Notes: generated by a model from the sequence alone, not told the origin. A stretch of 23,496 nucleotides of DNA from Gammaproteobacteria bacterium (GCA_028293725.1 JAQGOE010000304.1:1-23496), one strand, 5' to 3'; counted from the stretch's first letter, positions 8,131-15,740 are shown. Program-made: numbers and translations.

Positions 8131-8355
8131 TTATTTCCAGGCCGACCCGACCAGCGGCGAGATCGTCACCGAAACCCTGCGGCGGCAGCGGCTGCATTCG
8201 AGCCGCAGCTCCGATCCGCGCTTATTGCCCAAGCCCTTGGCGATGAGGCGCTCTAGGTCCACCGTCGCGTGACCCTTGCACCTCGAGCACCAGGCCGTGA
8301 GCGTATAGCCGTGCGTTAGGTAATCGCGGATCGTGTGTACGTGGATTGGCTCCAT
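8131..8355 (-). CDS. Small zinc-ribbon-like protein (two CxxC pairs)
   Basis: The start at ATG 8355 gives 74 aa; the frame extends to 8403, but that part does not look coding. Residues Cys23/Cys26 (WCSRC) and Cys54/Cys57 (ECSRC) form two CxxC pairs about 28 residues apart, the spacing of a small zinc ribbon. Between them lies a charged helix (ATVDLERLIAKGLG). The N-terminus (TIRDYLTHGYTLTAWCSRCK) is typical of short uncharacterised proteins in alpha- and gamma-proteobacteria that begin with a 'YxxxGHTLxAxCxxC' pattern. The likely role is nucleic-acid or protein binding, otherwise unknown. It has no signal peptide and no operon partner. Confidence 0.6.
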   Translation of the reverse strand: MEPIHVHTIRDYLTHGYTLTAWCSRCKGHATVDLERLIAKGLGNKRGSELRLECSRCRRRVSVTISPLVGSAWK

Positions 8356-8673
8356 GACCCGGAGCATCGCGTGAACATGGGGACTTGACCCAAGGACTGC
8401 CAATCATCGCGTCCACACCGCATCCAGTAGCGGCGGGTGCGTCAAGGTGTATGGACCGAATTATCCGGCCAAAGTCAGGACTGCCCAAAGCGTTACACCT
8501 CAGTGCAGCTTGAAATATCGTTTTTTATATAGGCCACGATGGCCGTAAGGAGTGCCCACAGGCTGCCGTTCCCGAACAACGAGGCGGCAGTCTCCGAGCA
8601 GTCTTGGATAAAATCCGGCTGCATCGCGGTGTAAGACGCACCGCAGCAGAATGTTTGGTACCCGAATTCGCTT
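8356..8673. other. Intergenic, no gene supported
   Basis: A 73-aa minus frame (8493-8714) runs into the GCTACCA repeat and is not supported. No promoter or terminator is evident. Confidence 0.3.
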
Positions 8674-8687
8674 GCCCCCGCTACCAT
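8674..8687 (+). repeat. GCTACCA-core repeat, copy 1
   Basis: GCCCCCGCTACCAT. It is preceded by CCGAATTCGCTT, similar to the CCGAATCAG before copy 2, so copies 1 and 2 form a close direct repeat 69 bp apart. Confidence 0.7.
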
Positions 8688-8688
8688 A

Positions 8689-8731
8689 GTATCTACCCCC
8701 CGATCAGGCTCCATCGGACTCGGGTAGATAC
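8689..8731. repeat. Perfect 10-bp inverted repeat between core copies 1 and 2
   Basis: GTATCTACCC (8689-8698) and GGGTAGATAC (8722-8731) are exact inverted copies separated by 23 bp, which themselves contain CGAT/ATCG. The structure starts one base after core copy 1 and ends 11 bases before copy 2. It could be a recombinase or regulator site, or a hairpin. Confidence 0.6.
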
Positions 8732-8742
8732 GGCCGAATCAG

Positions 8743-8794
8743 GCCCCCGCTACCATTGCAACGGAATGCCTCGATTGCCATGGAATGCAACGGC
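8743..8794 (+). repeat. GCTACCA-core repeat, copy 2, with tandem TTGC..GGAATGC units
   Basis: The core GCCCCCGCTACCAT (8743-8756) is followed by two units of about 19 bp, TTGCAACGGAATGCCTCGA and TTGCCATGGAATGCAACGG. The same core plus two-unit arrangement occurs at copy 3, where the unit length is 20 bp. Confidence 0.65.
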
Positions 8795-8856
8795 GGATCG
8801 CCTAGACCGGTGCGACGTAGCGTAGGTCGGTTAGATTTCCGACGTACGGCTGTTCG

Positions 8857-9203
8857 CTACTGCAGAGTCGCGCTATCACTGGATCGGCGACCCTCGCGTG
8901 CCGCGATTGCGCTCTTTACGCTTCCCCGAAAATATACGGCATTCGCACCGTCGAGGCGCTCGTAAAGCCGCCTGAGGGCCGGCAAGAGCTGAGGATCGCA
9001 GAGCAATTCAGCCGCTTCAACAGCTCAATCGCCGTGGAGCTCACCTTCCAACTCGCGTTGGACGACAGATGCGATCCCAGTGTCTCGACGGCGTGCAAGA
9101 CCCCGAAGTGCCTCACCACGAATCTCAGGGTCCGCATCGTTCAGCCGTTCATGAAGCGCCGCCCAAGATCCAAACAAAACGGAATAGCGACTACACCCTT
9201 TGG
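8857..9203 (-). pseudogene. HEAT-repeat protein gene, truncated with an in-frame stop
   Basis: The minus frame reads RYSVLFGSWAALHERLNDAD, then PEIRGEALRGLARRRDTGIA, then a TGA at 9027-9025, and continues in the same frame with AVEAAELLCDPQLLPALRRL and YERLDGANAVYF to a stop at 8857. The repeated pattern of LxxxLxDxDxxIRGEALxGLARRRD and LLCDPxLLPALxxLxxxxD is characteristic of bacterial HEAT-repeat proteins, whose helical arrays mediate protein interactions. Only about 115 codons remain and no start codon is convincing, so it is the broken 3' part of a gene. If the TGA is a sequencing error, the fragment is still 5'-truncated. Confidence 0.7.
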
Positions 9204-9223
9204 TGTAACGCGCACCTAGTGAA

Positions 9224-9958
9224 TCACAGCCCCCGCTTCAGCTCGTCAATCTGCCGGTCGAGGTCCAAAAGCCGGAAGCGTTGCCGGAATATCCTTTCAA
9301 AGATGCTCAGCGCACCGACAGCCACCTGCGCTGTAGTCCTTACGGCGTGATCGAATGCAATACCTTCAGCCTGTAGCAGCGCTGCGCTGAACGTCTTGCG
9401 GTCTTGGGTTTCAGCCATGGTCATCACGCCCGTGACGCCGCGCTCGTTCGGATGCGCGCCGTAATCTATGGTGCGCTCGTACAATGATCCCACTGCCTTG
9501 GCCAGCTCCGCGTCGACTTCCCTTAGAGTTGCAATGACGCTCCCGTGCGCAAACTCCCTCCTGACCTTGCGCCCAAATTCCTCGCTGTCGTGACGTTGGA
9601 GCCATAGGGCGCCGCGCCCGTTGTCCTTATGGATGTGGAACGCATACAGCGCGTACTCAAGGCAGGCCCGCAGAGCCGGGAATACGTCGGCGAGCTGGCC
9701 ACTAACCGTGAGACGCACCCCTGCGCGAAACGCCGAATGCGACCGCACCAACAGCACGGCCCCAAGGAAGTCAGGCGGATTCGACAAGTTATCCGTGATA
9801 CTTCCGAATACACGATCCACGCGCCGCAGGAGGTCGAAGGCATCCGGCCGGCGCACAAAGGTTGCCAAACAGTTGCTGAACGCGTCGTTCAGGAACGAGG
9901 ACAGGGGATCGTTGCCCCACTTCGGGGGCAGCTTTCGTGTCGTTTCCTTGTTGGCCAT
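9224..9958 (-). CDS. Conserved-looking protein of unknown function (244 aa)
   Basis: An ATG at 9958 with GGGGCAGCTAG upstream. The protein is cytoplasmic and largely helical. Residues of note include a central SAFRAGVRLTVSGQLADVFP and LRACLEYALYAFHI region, and a later RTIDYGAHPNERG segment. The LRxxLE..LYA followed by a downstream H-P-N pattern is reminiscent of the helical DUF5677-like proteins found in accessory and defence regions, but I cannot assign the family. No membrane segment is present. It is the last gene of a minus-strand run with the membrane protein and the LprI-like gene upstream; the 89-bp gap leaves co-transcription open. Confidence 0.75.
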   Translation of the reverse strand: MANKETTRKLPPKWGNDPLSSFLNDAFSNCLATFVRRPDAFDLLRRVDRVFGSITDNLSNPPDFLGAVLLVRSHSAFRAGVRLTVSGQLADVFPALRACLEYALYAFHIHKDNGRGALWLQRHDSEEFGRKVRREFAHGSVIATLREVDAELAKAVGSLYERTIDYGAHPNERGVTGVMTMAETQDRKTFSAALLQAEGIAFDHAVRTTAQVAVGALSIFERIFRQRFRLLDLDRQIDELKRGL

Positions 9959-10047
9959 CTAGCTGCCCCGTTAGTATGGCGACAGGTTGAAACGCTCTGC
10001 GGCGGTTCGCGCCGCCAGTGTTGCCAATGTCTGATTCGACAGTGAAC

Positions 10048-10557
10048 TCACTGGCGCGCGTGCACTTCGTTCGCACGTCGCAAGTCACCCCGCGCCAGAT
10101 CCGCAGCGGTTATGACGACCTGGTCCGAGTTCCAATTTCGGGTGATCCAAATGGTCAATGCGGCCCCGGACACCTGCCACCATAGAGAACGTCTATTCTT
10201 TAGGTGCGCTGAATTGTAGTGGCGGGCAATCAGCCAAGCGGCATCCGCACCTACGCTCGACGATGACGACGAGCTGCTCATTACAAGATCTAGAATATAA
10301 GACCACGGAGACAGTGGCTGCACCGAGATCGGACGGGATGTCCTGAATATTTGTCGAAGCAAAAGATCGTCCTCGGCGGTAGGAGGGCTACCGATCAGCG
10401 GAGTTGGTCGGCCATCGATATTGCTCAAGCCCATCACGTAGACGCCCCAGGGAGCGGCGAGGATTAGGAGCGCGACGACACAAGCCGCGAGTATGGCAAG
10501 AACACCTGTTATGCGTAAAGCCGTGCTTAGCAAGTGAGACCGCATCGAACAGCGCAT
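10048..10557 (-). CDS. Membrane-anchored protein of unknown function
   Basis: A 169-aa protein with one strong N-terminal membrane helix (GVLAILAACVVALLILAAPW, residues 18-37) followed by a soluble domain, probably periplasmic. The C-terminal part contains AAWLIARHYNSAHLKNRRSL, WWQVSGAALTIWITRNW and a final helix TAADLARGDLR. This pattern resembles uncharacterised single-pass proteins of Xanthomonadaceae-type genomes that may be related to membrane-bound hydrolase or transglycosylase N-termini, but no catalytic motif is visible. A serine run (SSSSSSS) lies in the middle. The gene begins 33 bp after the stop of the LprI-like gene on the same strand, so the two probably form an operon. Confidence 0.7.
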   Translation of the reverse strand: MRCSMRSHLLSTALRITGVLAILAACVVALLILAAPWGVYVMGLSNIDGRPTPLIGSPPTAEDDLLLRQIFRTSRPISVQPLSPWSYILDLVMSSSSSSSSVGADAAWLIARHYNSAHLKNRRSLWWQVSGAALTIWITRNWNSDQVVITAADLARGDLRRANEVHARQ

Positions 10558-10590
10558 GGCTCCGCCCCTGTCATTTGCTCGGCGTGAAAC

Positions 10591-11751
10591 TCATTGGTCC
10601 GGCCGAATTCCCTCGGCGGGGCTCAACTGTCTGAATCCTGATCCCGTATTTACGAAGACTTCCGTTCTGGTAGTAATGTCCAGCGTCTTGCAGTCCTGCT
10701 TCCCGATACGAAAAACGAGATCATCCATCGAGTCGCCGTCGACGTCCATAACTTGCGCCGACTCGACATGCTCAGCCGTTAGTGAAGCCGGCGGGAGTTC
10801 TCCCTCGTCGTCCGCACTACGTGCACAGAGTTGGCTGTCTTCGTCGCTAAACGAGGCTATGCTCACGAACCTGACGGTTGGTTCTTTGTCTCGTGACGGC
10901 CTGATGAAAAGCGCACCAAAGTATTCGGTGTAGGTGCCCCCGCGCAGATTCTCAGAATGTAAGGACACCCACATGCCGTCGCGAGGGAGTAGCCGAAATT
11001 CCGGTAGATCCCAGCTATCGTCGGGCAGCGCCGGGGTAAGCAGTTCCCATTGTCCGCGGGCTGGCTGAGCCAGATATATGCCCGCCGTCAACACCAGAAA
11101 ACTATCTGGGCCGATGCGGGCGAACATTGCACGATTGCGCTGATCCTCTGAAGTTTTGGCGTCACTGATGGAACTGAGTTGAGTGGCAACGAAGTCCCAA
11201 AGAGCCTCGGCACTTGGAGACGCATACTGCCACGATTCTGTGTGCTGCTCGGCCCTCGAGGCCAAATCAGTGCGAAAGCCTCGAAAATGATGGATTGATG
11301 TCTGGCTTGAACCCTTAAGCTCTGCTACGCGTTCCTCATACAGACGTTCGATGCAGTACTGGCTGCCGCGGGCACATTCGTTTCGGAATTGTGTCCACTC
11401 GCGCTGCTGGCGTCTCAGGAGCTGCGGATCAGGGGCTTGCGCCAGTACGCTGTTACAGGCAGCGGCAAGATCGTCATCGAGCGCTGACAATTTCGCGTCG
11501 GTACATACCTTCACTTCTGCAGCAATGCTTGCCTTGCGACAGTCGAAGCTTGCCGCACGCGCGTTCGTTGCGAATAGCCCCAGCAGGATTGCTACTAAAG
11601 ACGGCGATGCCGCTGGTTTCGCGTACGCGAATAGTGATTTCCGCTGGCGATCGTCCACTCTGGAACAGCTTTCGGTGCTCTGCAAAGTTGATCTCAAGCC
11701 TAGTCGGAAGGAACTTTCAACAGTGGGCGTGAACTCACATTTTGCATTCAT
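10591..11751 (-). CDS. Secreted protein with N-terminal LprI/DUF1311 domain
   Basis: A signal peptide (PSLVAILLGLFATNARA) is followed by a domain with the LprI/DUF1311 pattern: ASFDCRKASIAAEVKVCTDA, KLSALDDDLAAACNS, RRQQREWTQFRNEC and CIERLYEERVAEL. The paired cysteines should form disulphides. Members of this family include lysozyme-inhibitor lipoproteins. The C-terminal 250 residues are not recognisable except for a VMDVDGDSMDDLVFRIGKQD stretch, which resembles FG-GAP or calcium-binding DxDGD loops. The ATG at 11751 puts about 45 residues before the hydrophobic core; a GTG at 11658 gives a more normal signal peptide and is a plausible alternative start. The protein is likely periplasmic. 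It is followed on the same strand by the membrane protein gene after 33 bp. Confidence 0.8.
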   Translation of the reverse strand: MNAKCEFTPTVESSFRLGLRSTLQSTESCSRVDDRQRKSLFAYAKPAASPSLVAILLGLFATNARAASFDCRKASIAAEVKVCTDAKLSALDDDLAAACNSVLAQAPDPQLLRRQQREWTQFRNECARGSQYCIERLYEERVAELKGSSQTSIHHFRGFRTDLASRAEQHTESWQYASPSAEALWDFVATQLSSISDAKTSEDQRNRAMFARIGPDSFLVLTAGIYLAQPARGQWELLTPALPDDSWDLPEFRLLPRDGMWVSLHSENLRGGTYTEYFGALFIRPSRDKEPTVRFVSIASFSDEDSQLCARSADDEGELPPASLTAEHVESAQVMDVDGDSMDDLVFRIGKQDCKTLDITTRTEVFVNTGSGFRQLSPAEGIRPDQ

Positions 11752-11941
11752 GCTGGCGACCTACGTTTATCAACAGAGCATGAACGCCCTTTGCGGCAAT
11801 CAAAGGGTGGAATTCGGGCAAATTGAGGCAGTGCGCCAGATTGCGACATCTGCCCTCGCCTTCCGCCCATACCTGCCGGAGACAATCAGAACCGGCGACC
11901 TCCAGTGCGCGCCTCCTCCCGCGTAGTCGCTGCGGTTCATC
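11752..11941. other. Intergenic, no gene supported
   Basis: Lies upstream of the LprI-like gene and downstream of the DUF5615 gene. The plus-strand frame crossing it is the antisense of the LprI-like gene and is not supported. Confidence 0.3.
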
Positions 11942-12364
11942 TCAACCGCTCGCTGCGGGCAATCGATACCGCAGAATGTGGAGTTCCGCGCCGCCCTCCA
12001 GTGTTATTTCGAGAACCTGATTGACGAAATCCGCGCCGTCGGCCAGCTCGTCCAAAACCTGTTCGAACATTTCGATCTGCACGTCAAGATCCATCCCGTC
12101 TGGTCCGTTCAAACAAACCAGTCCAGCGTGAAGCTCCACGTCGGCGTACTGTCCTCGCGATCCCGGACGGGATGAAGGTCCACGAAAGTCGACGGAGTTT
12201 CTGGTCACAAAGGTCCAGTCACCATCGAGAATGAAGGGCTTCAGTTCCCAGTCCTTTTTTCCCTGGAGGTTTCGCCACACGACATGCGACGACTCCCCGT
12301 GACCCCGGTCGTGAGCGAGCTTCACAAGCTCGGGGCTTAGGCATTCGTCGACGAGAAATTTCAT
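11942..12364 (-). CDS. DUF5615 PIN-like protein, probable toxin
   Basis: A 140-aa protein beginning MKFLVDECLSPELVKLAHDR, the classic start of the DUF5615 (Mut7-C-like) PIN-fold family. Candidate acidic active-site residues are Asp6/Glu7, Asp38 (KKDWELK) and Asp59 in TFVTRNSVDF, where relatives often have 'vTnDkDF'. The presence of Asn56-Ser in place of the usual acidic residue in that motif is a departure. PIN-fold proteins are metal-dependent RNases and act as VapC-type toxins. The start overlaps the stop of the DUF433 gene by ATGA, the typical antitoxin-toxin arrangement. The C-terminal half (MDLDVQIEMFEQVLDELADG) is helical and longer than in many DUF5615 proteins. Confidence 0.85.
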   Translation of the reverse strand: MKFLVDECLSPELVKLAHDRGHGESSHVVWRNLQGKKDWELKPFILDGDWTFVTRNSVDFRGPSSRPGSRGQYADVELHAGLVCLNGPDGMDLDVQIEMFEQVLDELADGADFVNQVLEITLEGGAELHILRYRLPAASG

Positions 12365-13017
12365 TTCCTCTTCTTGCGGCGAGGACGACGATGATCGGAG
12401 ACGATGACCGCGCCAGTGGGAAGCTCACCACCCGCGGCACGGGGCCGCCCTCGCGCCGGATTGGCTTGCGCAAATATAGTGGCAAGCTCAATCTTTTCTG
12501 CATCGAGACCGGGATAAGCGGTAAGAATGCGCTCAACAGAGATGCCTGCAGCTGCGGAGGCCGCGACGTCATACACCGGAATACGGGTGCCCCGGATGAC
12601 AGGTGTACCACCAAGGATCTCGGGAGACGAATGCACCAGTCTTCTTGCCCTCGCGAGCCCCCCCAGCCTTTCAACAGCACCCCGCACGAACGGCGCGAAA
12701 TCGATGGTCAGAAATTCATGTTGAATGATCCAATCCACCGCGACCAGGGCCGGCAGCTCGAAGGACACCGATCTGCGTAATCGCGGTACCGCAACTTTGA
12801 TGACAAACAGACGCTCTTCCGAAGTGAGCGACTTGGCGCTCTCGAAATAGAAGGAGATTAGAGTGCAGGCGGCGGCAAGCACGAGCCGACCATCATCATG
12901 GGTGAAGAACCCTTCCGGGAGAATGCCCTCATCAATCGCCCTGTTCACGTCGCGGAGGGCAACGCGCGAGACGACGGCAGCTTCCGTCGTCTTTAGCATT
13001 TCGCTGGCAGGGGACAT
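12361..13017 (-). CDS. DUF433 protein, probable antitoxin
   Basis: The frame opens at 13116, but ATG 13017 is preferred: it follows GGAATAGCT and lies just after a predicted promoter and operator. The product is 218 aa. Residues 10-40 (TEAAVVSRVALRDVNRAIDE) look like a winged or MerR-type helix-turn-helix. Residues 128-190 are the DUF433 domain (PEILGGTPVIRGTRIPVYDV and LTAYPGLDAEKIELATIF). The C-terminus is a very basic tail (RRPRRKKRK). DUF433 proteins pair with DUF5615 or VapC-like toxins and are expected to bind both the toxin and their own promoter. The four-base overlap with the toxin gene supports this. It is longer than minimal DUF433 antitoxins of about 75 aa. Confidence 0.85.
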   Translation of the reverse strand: MSPASEMLKTTEAAVVSRVALRDVNRAIDEGILPEGFFTHDDGRLVLAAACTLISFYFESAKSLTSEERLFVIKVAVPRLRRSVSFELPALVAVDWIIQHEFLTIDFAPFVRGAVERLGGLARARRLVHSSPEILGGTPVIRGTRIPVYDVAASAAAGISVERILTAYPGLDAEKIELATIFAQANPARGRPRAAGGELPTGAVIVSDHRRPRRKKRK

Positions 13018-13035
13018 AGCTATTCCAGATAAATC

Positions 13036-13053
13036 ATTCCGATGGGTCGGAAT
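13036..13053. promoter_or_regulatory. Operator-like inverted repeat for the DUF433/DUF5615 pair
   Basis: ATTCCGA-TGGG-TCGGAAT is a perfect 7-bp inverted repeat with a 4-bp spacer. It overlaps the predicted -10 box and lies 18 bp upstream of the antitoxin ATG, where an autoregulating antitoxin would bind. Confidence 0.55.
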
Positions 13054-13079
13054 ATATATCAGAACGCCGGGAATATCAA
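13051..13079 (-). promoter_or_regulatory. Sigma70-type promoter of the DUF433/DUF5615 operon
   Basis: On the minus strand TTGATA (13079-13074, five of six matches to TTGACA) and TATATT (13056-13051, five of six to TATAAT) are separated by exactly 17 bp. Transcription would begin near 13044, about 27 bases before the ATG at 13017. Confidence 0.6.
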
Positions 13080-13203
13080 TTTGGCAAAGGCTTGTGCCGA
13101 CAGGCATTGCGGACACTCCCGGGCGGGATGGTGTCTGTGACCCGGGTCCGGGCCGTCGCTCGCTATGCCCGTCACGGCCTTGTCATAACGCTCGCCGCAA
13201 CTG

Positions 13204-13297
13204 CCTGAATTTGAAGGGGGTAATTGCTATAAAGCTCGTAGCGCCCCCCGCTACCATTTGCGACGGATTGCGACGCTTTGCGCCGGATTGCAACGCT
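13204..13297 (+). repeat. GCTACCA-core repeat, copy 3 (long form) with tandem 20-bp units
   Basis: Positions 13204-13256 match 17805-17858 with two substitutions and one missing base. The shared parts include TTGAAGGGGGTAATTGCTAT in this copy and AAAGCTCGTAGCG. The end forms a hairpin GTAGCG-CCCCC-CGCTAC. It is followed by two tandem 20-bp units, TTTGCGACGGATTGCGACGC and TTTGCGCCGGATTGCAACGC (18 of 20 identical), the counterpart of those after copy 2. No gene is supported in 13018-13445 apart from these sites. Confidence 0.85.
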
Positions 13298-13445
13298 GTC
13301 GCGCGCACCTCTTAGGCTTCCGAGTCGGCCCGCCGGGCTGCCACGCAGCCGCTACACCGAAACGCTTGACCGGTGCCCGGATCTTTGAACAGCGATGGTC
13401 AAACGCCGACCCTCCCCGCCATGGGCCAAAGCGCCGACTCGCCAC

Positions 13446-14033
13446 TCAGACCGCTACTTCTTCGCCCTGCACACAGTTCGGCCAGCGGAGGGGGCCTGAC
13501 AACTTCGCTGGCCCAAACACGAAATGCAACACCCGCCGTCTGTTGTGAATCAAAGCCTTCGACGAAGCGTGGAGTAGTAACGGCTTCATGACCATCGCTC
13601 CACCGCGCGGAACTTGCACGCTGACCTGCCCTTGCGCGTTTCGGACTCGCGTTGCTTCGGCCGTAGTCAATCGGCCCAGTCGGTGTGACCCTGGCACTAC
13701 ACGCAGGGCGCCGTTGCGTTCATCACAATCATCGAGGTGAAGTCGAACCGCTACCATGTCATTCAAAATTGACACTGGTGGCTGGACGAACAACTCTCCC
13801 TCCTTTTCGGACCATCCGTGATATTCAGGGTTATCAACGCGCCCAGCTACCGGTATGCCGAGATCCTGGTGAAGTGCCACTAGCCAGTTACTTGCGATCG
13901 ACTTCACGAACAAGCTGCACTGAACGGCTCTGGCATTCGTCGGAAGAGCTTCAGACAGTCGCATGTCCCGGGTAAGTCGATCAGCGAGCCTGCTACACCA
14001 TGGAAGACCGATCAAGCGACGCGTCCCGGCACC
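13446..14033 (-). pseudogene. PhyH-type Fe(II)/2-oxoglutarate dioxygenase, 5'-truncated
   Basis: The minus frame matches phytanoyl-CoA dioxygenase-like proteins from RLIGLPWCSRLADRLTRDMR through FVKSIASNWLVALHQDLGIP, RLHLDDCDERNGALRVVPGS and LLLHASSKALIHNRRRVLHF to the stop at 13446. The iron ligands are visible: the HxD pair (His codon 13871-13869, Asp 13865-13863) and the distal His (13571-13569). The downstream Arg that binds 2-oxoglutarate is also present. Such enzymes hydroxylate small molecules. Members are usually about 250 aa; here only about 195 residues belong to the family. The frame upstream of 14033 is antisense to the Fic gene and unlike PhyH, so the first 40-60 residues appear lost at the junction. 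A shortened active protein cannot be excluded. Confidence 0.7.
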
Positions 14034-14120
14034 GCCGCTTACACCATCATCGATGAAGCGTTCGACCTTACCGATCTCGTCAATCCGAACCATATCCGTA
14101 ACGGCTTCCTCCAAGAGGTA

Positions 14121-15533
14121 ATGAAGGGCTGGCTGATTTCCGTCGGCTCCGGCGTCCGCGCAGGCGACAGTACACCCTGGTACGCCTCGTTCTGGGAATT
14201 CTGCGCACGCTACTCCCACGACCGTTTCGGCAACGACTGGCATCTCTCGCCCGACCAATCGCTGCTTCTGTATGCCGAGAATTCCGTCATTCCGGCGCAA
14301 ACCATCATCTACACGCCCAAGGGTACCAACAACGCGGTCCAGCTGCTGTTCGGCACCTCTCTTTACGACCTCAAGCAGCCAACTATGCCACCCGCAGATG
14401 ACATGGTGCTGCGCGACGCCCTACGTCTGTATTCCCCCGCGGCCGCCCTGGTCAAGGTCACCGAAGGGTTCTTCACACACTACCCGATCGAAGCCCAGGT
14501 CGCATTGGGGAGCGTTGACGATCCCTCCGACGTACTGAGGCGTCTGCTCGAGGGAGGACATTCCGTCGTGGCGGGACGACTGGCAGGTGCGTTCCGTCAT
14601 ATCGGGCGCGCCGACATCGCCGACGAAATCGGCGCTGCCATGAAGAGTGCCGGCTACAATGTTCGTGAAATCAACCCTTTCGTGGAACAGCAGACATTCG
14701 CAGCGCCGCGGCCAACAACAACACCGCCAATTGTCCTGCGCGTTCAGGCGCTGTGGCAGAACATGCGCGCTGGAGTGATCGCCGCATTTCCGGAAGCGCC
14801 CGGCGTGCCGCGCAAGCCGGATGCGTACCTGAAATCAGTGGATGAAATCTACAAGAGCGACGCCTACCACTCGTTGTCGATTGAAGGCTACAGCGTCACA
14901 CCTGAGCTGATCGAGCGTGTGCGCTCGGGAGAATGGAACCCCGACGATCATTTTGCCGACCGAGAGAGCCGCGACGCCCTGGCGGCGCGGGGGTACTGGC
15001 AGACATTTAAGGCTGTCAAAGCGGCAGTGAAGGAAATCCTGACCGGCGCCAATCCCGGCGCACTGATCCGCACAGCCCCTCGCGAATGGTATCGAGAGCT
15101 CTTCCAGCCCTGCGTCGCTGCTGGTCTGCTCAAGCCCGGCGCGCTCGCGGGCTATCGCAACGATGCTGTCTACCTCCGGACATCGAGGTATGTGCCACCG
15201 CGGTGGGAGGCCGTGCGCGATGCGATGCCGGCACTGTTCAATCTGATGGAGCGGGAATCGGAGCCGTCCGTCCGCGCTGTCCTGGGACATTGGCTGTTCG
15301 GTTACATTCATCCCTACCCGGACGGTAACGGACGGATGGCGCGTTTTCTCATGAATGCCATGCTGGCCTCGGGTGGGTACCCGTGGAGCGTAATCCGCGT
15401 TGAGGATCGCGACGGCTATCTGACCGCTCTAGACCGCGCCAGCATCGACGGCAACATAAGCCCCTTCGCCACGTTCATCGCCGCACGCGTAAAAGCATCT
15501 ATGAAACAGCATACCGCGAGGACGCGGCGATGA
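14121..15533 (+). CDS. Fic-domain protein with N-terminal extension, class II inhibitory motif
   Basis: A 470-aa protein. The C-terminal Fic domain carries the full catalytic motif HPYPDGNGR with His397. An inhibitory (S/T)xxxE(G/N)-type motif, SLSIEG with Glu255, precedes it, as in class II Fic proteins that hold themselves in check. Fic enzymes usually transfer AMP from ATP to protein Tyr, Ser or Thr residues. The first ~200 residues (TIIYTPKGTNNAVQLLFGTS, HSVVAGRLAGAFRHIGRADI) resemble the AbiEi-like regions in front of some Fic domains. The frame stays open upstream (DEAFDLTDLVNPNHIRNGFL) to about 14033, with no ATG or GTG, so the original start may be lost. ATG 14121 has AGAGG only two bases ahead. 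The stop overlaps the next ORF by ATGA. Confidence 0.88.
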   Translation: MKGWLISVGSGVRAGDSTPWYASFWEFCARYSHDRFGNDWHLSPDQSLLLYAENSVIPAQTIIYTPKGTNNAVQLLFGTSLYDLKQPTMPPADDMVLRDALRLYSPAAALVKVTEGFFTHYPIEAQVALGSVDDPSDVLRRLLEGGHSVVAGRLAGAFRHIGRADIADEIGAAMKSAGYNVREINPFVEQQTFAAPRPTTTPPIVLRVQALWQNMRAGVIAAFPEAPGVPRKPDAYLKSVDEIYKSDAYHSLSIEGYSVTPELIERVRSGEWNPDDHFADRESRDALAARGYWQTFKAVKAAVKEILTGANPGALIRTAPREWYRELFQPCVAAGLLKPGALAGYRNDAVYLRTSRYVPPRWEAVRDAMPALFNLMERESEPSVRAVLGHWLFGYIHPYPDGNGRMARFLMNAMLASGGYPWSVIRVEDRDGYLTALDRASIDGNISPFATFIAARVKASMKQHTARTRR

Positions 15534-15703
15534 GCGTGGGCTTCCGCGCACTACTGGCGAGAGAGCCGCCCGGTTCATGGGAGGTCATTGTGAGGGCCGA
15601 TATGCGGAAAGGATCGATTTTCGATACTTTGTGCAAATGGTTTCTGCAGCACTACACATACTTCCTCCCCGTCGCATCACGACCCGAGTCCCAGATCGGG
15701 TAG
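15530..15703 (+). CDS. Possible 57-aa ORF coupled to fic
   Basis: The ATG at 15530 overlaps the fic stop (ATGA), the same junction type as between the two nucleotidyltransferase genes further down. The product starts MSVGFRALLAREPPGSWEVI and contains an aromatic stretch (LCKWFLQHYTYFLPVASR). It matches no family I know. It fills the gap between fic and the first nucleotidyltransferase, leaving 37 bp to the next start. It may be a real small partner or a chance frame. Confidence 0.35.
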   Translation: MSVGFRALLAREPPGSWEVIVRADMRKGSIFDTLCKWFLQHYTYFLPVASRPESQIG

Positions 15704-15740
15704 ATTACCGCTCAATGATGGATTTCCGGCTGTAGTCGCA

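Noticed and set aside
7601..8197. 198-aa minus-strand ORF
   Set aside because: Apart from one hydrophobic stretch within the inverted-repeat element it has shadow-like composition, and it crosses both arms of the repeat and the adjacent gene end.
8493..8714. 73-aa minus-strand ORF crossing core repeat 1
   Set aside because: Its beginning lies in the repeat and inverted-repeat structure, and no motif or start signal supports it.
11351..11926. 191-aa plus-strand ORF opposite the LprI-like gene
   Set aside because: Most of it is antisense to a well-supported gene; the remaining 58 codons have no supporting evidence.
12391..12780. 129-aa plus-strand ORF opposite the DUF433 gene
   Set aside because: An antisense shadow of a gene with a clear domain, promoter and coupled partner.
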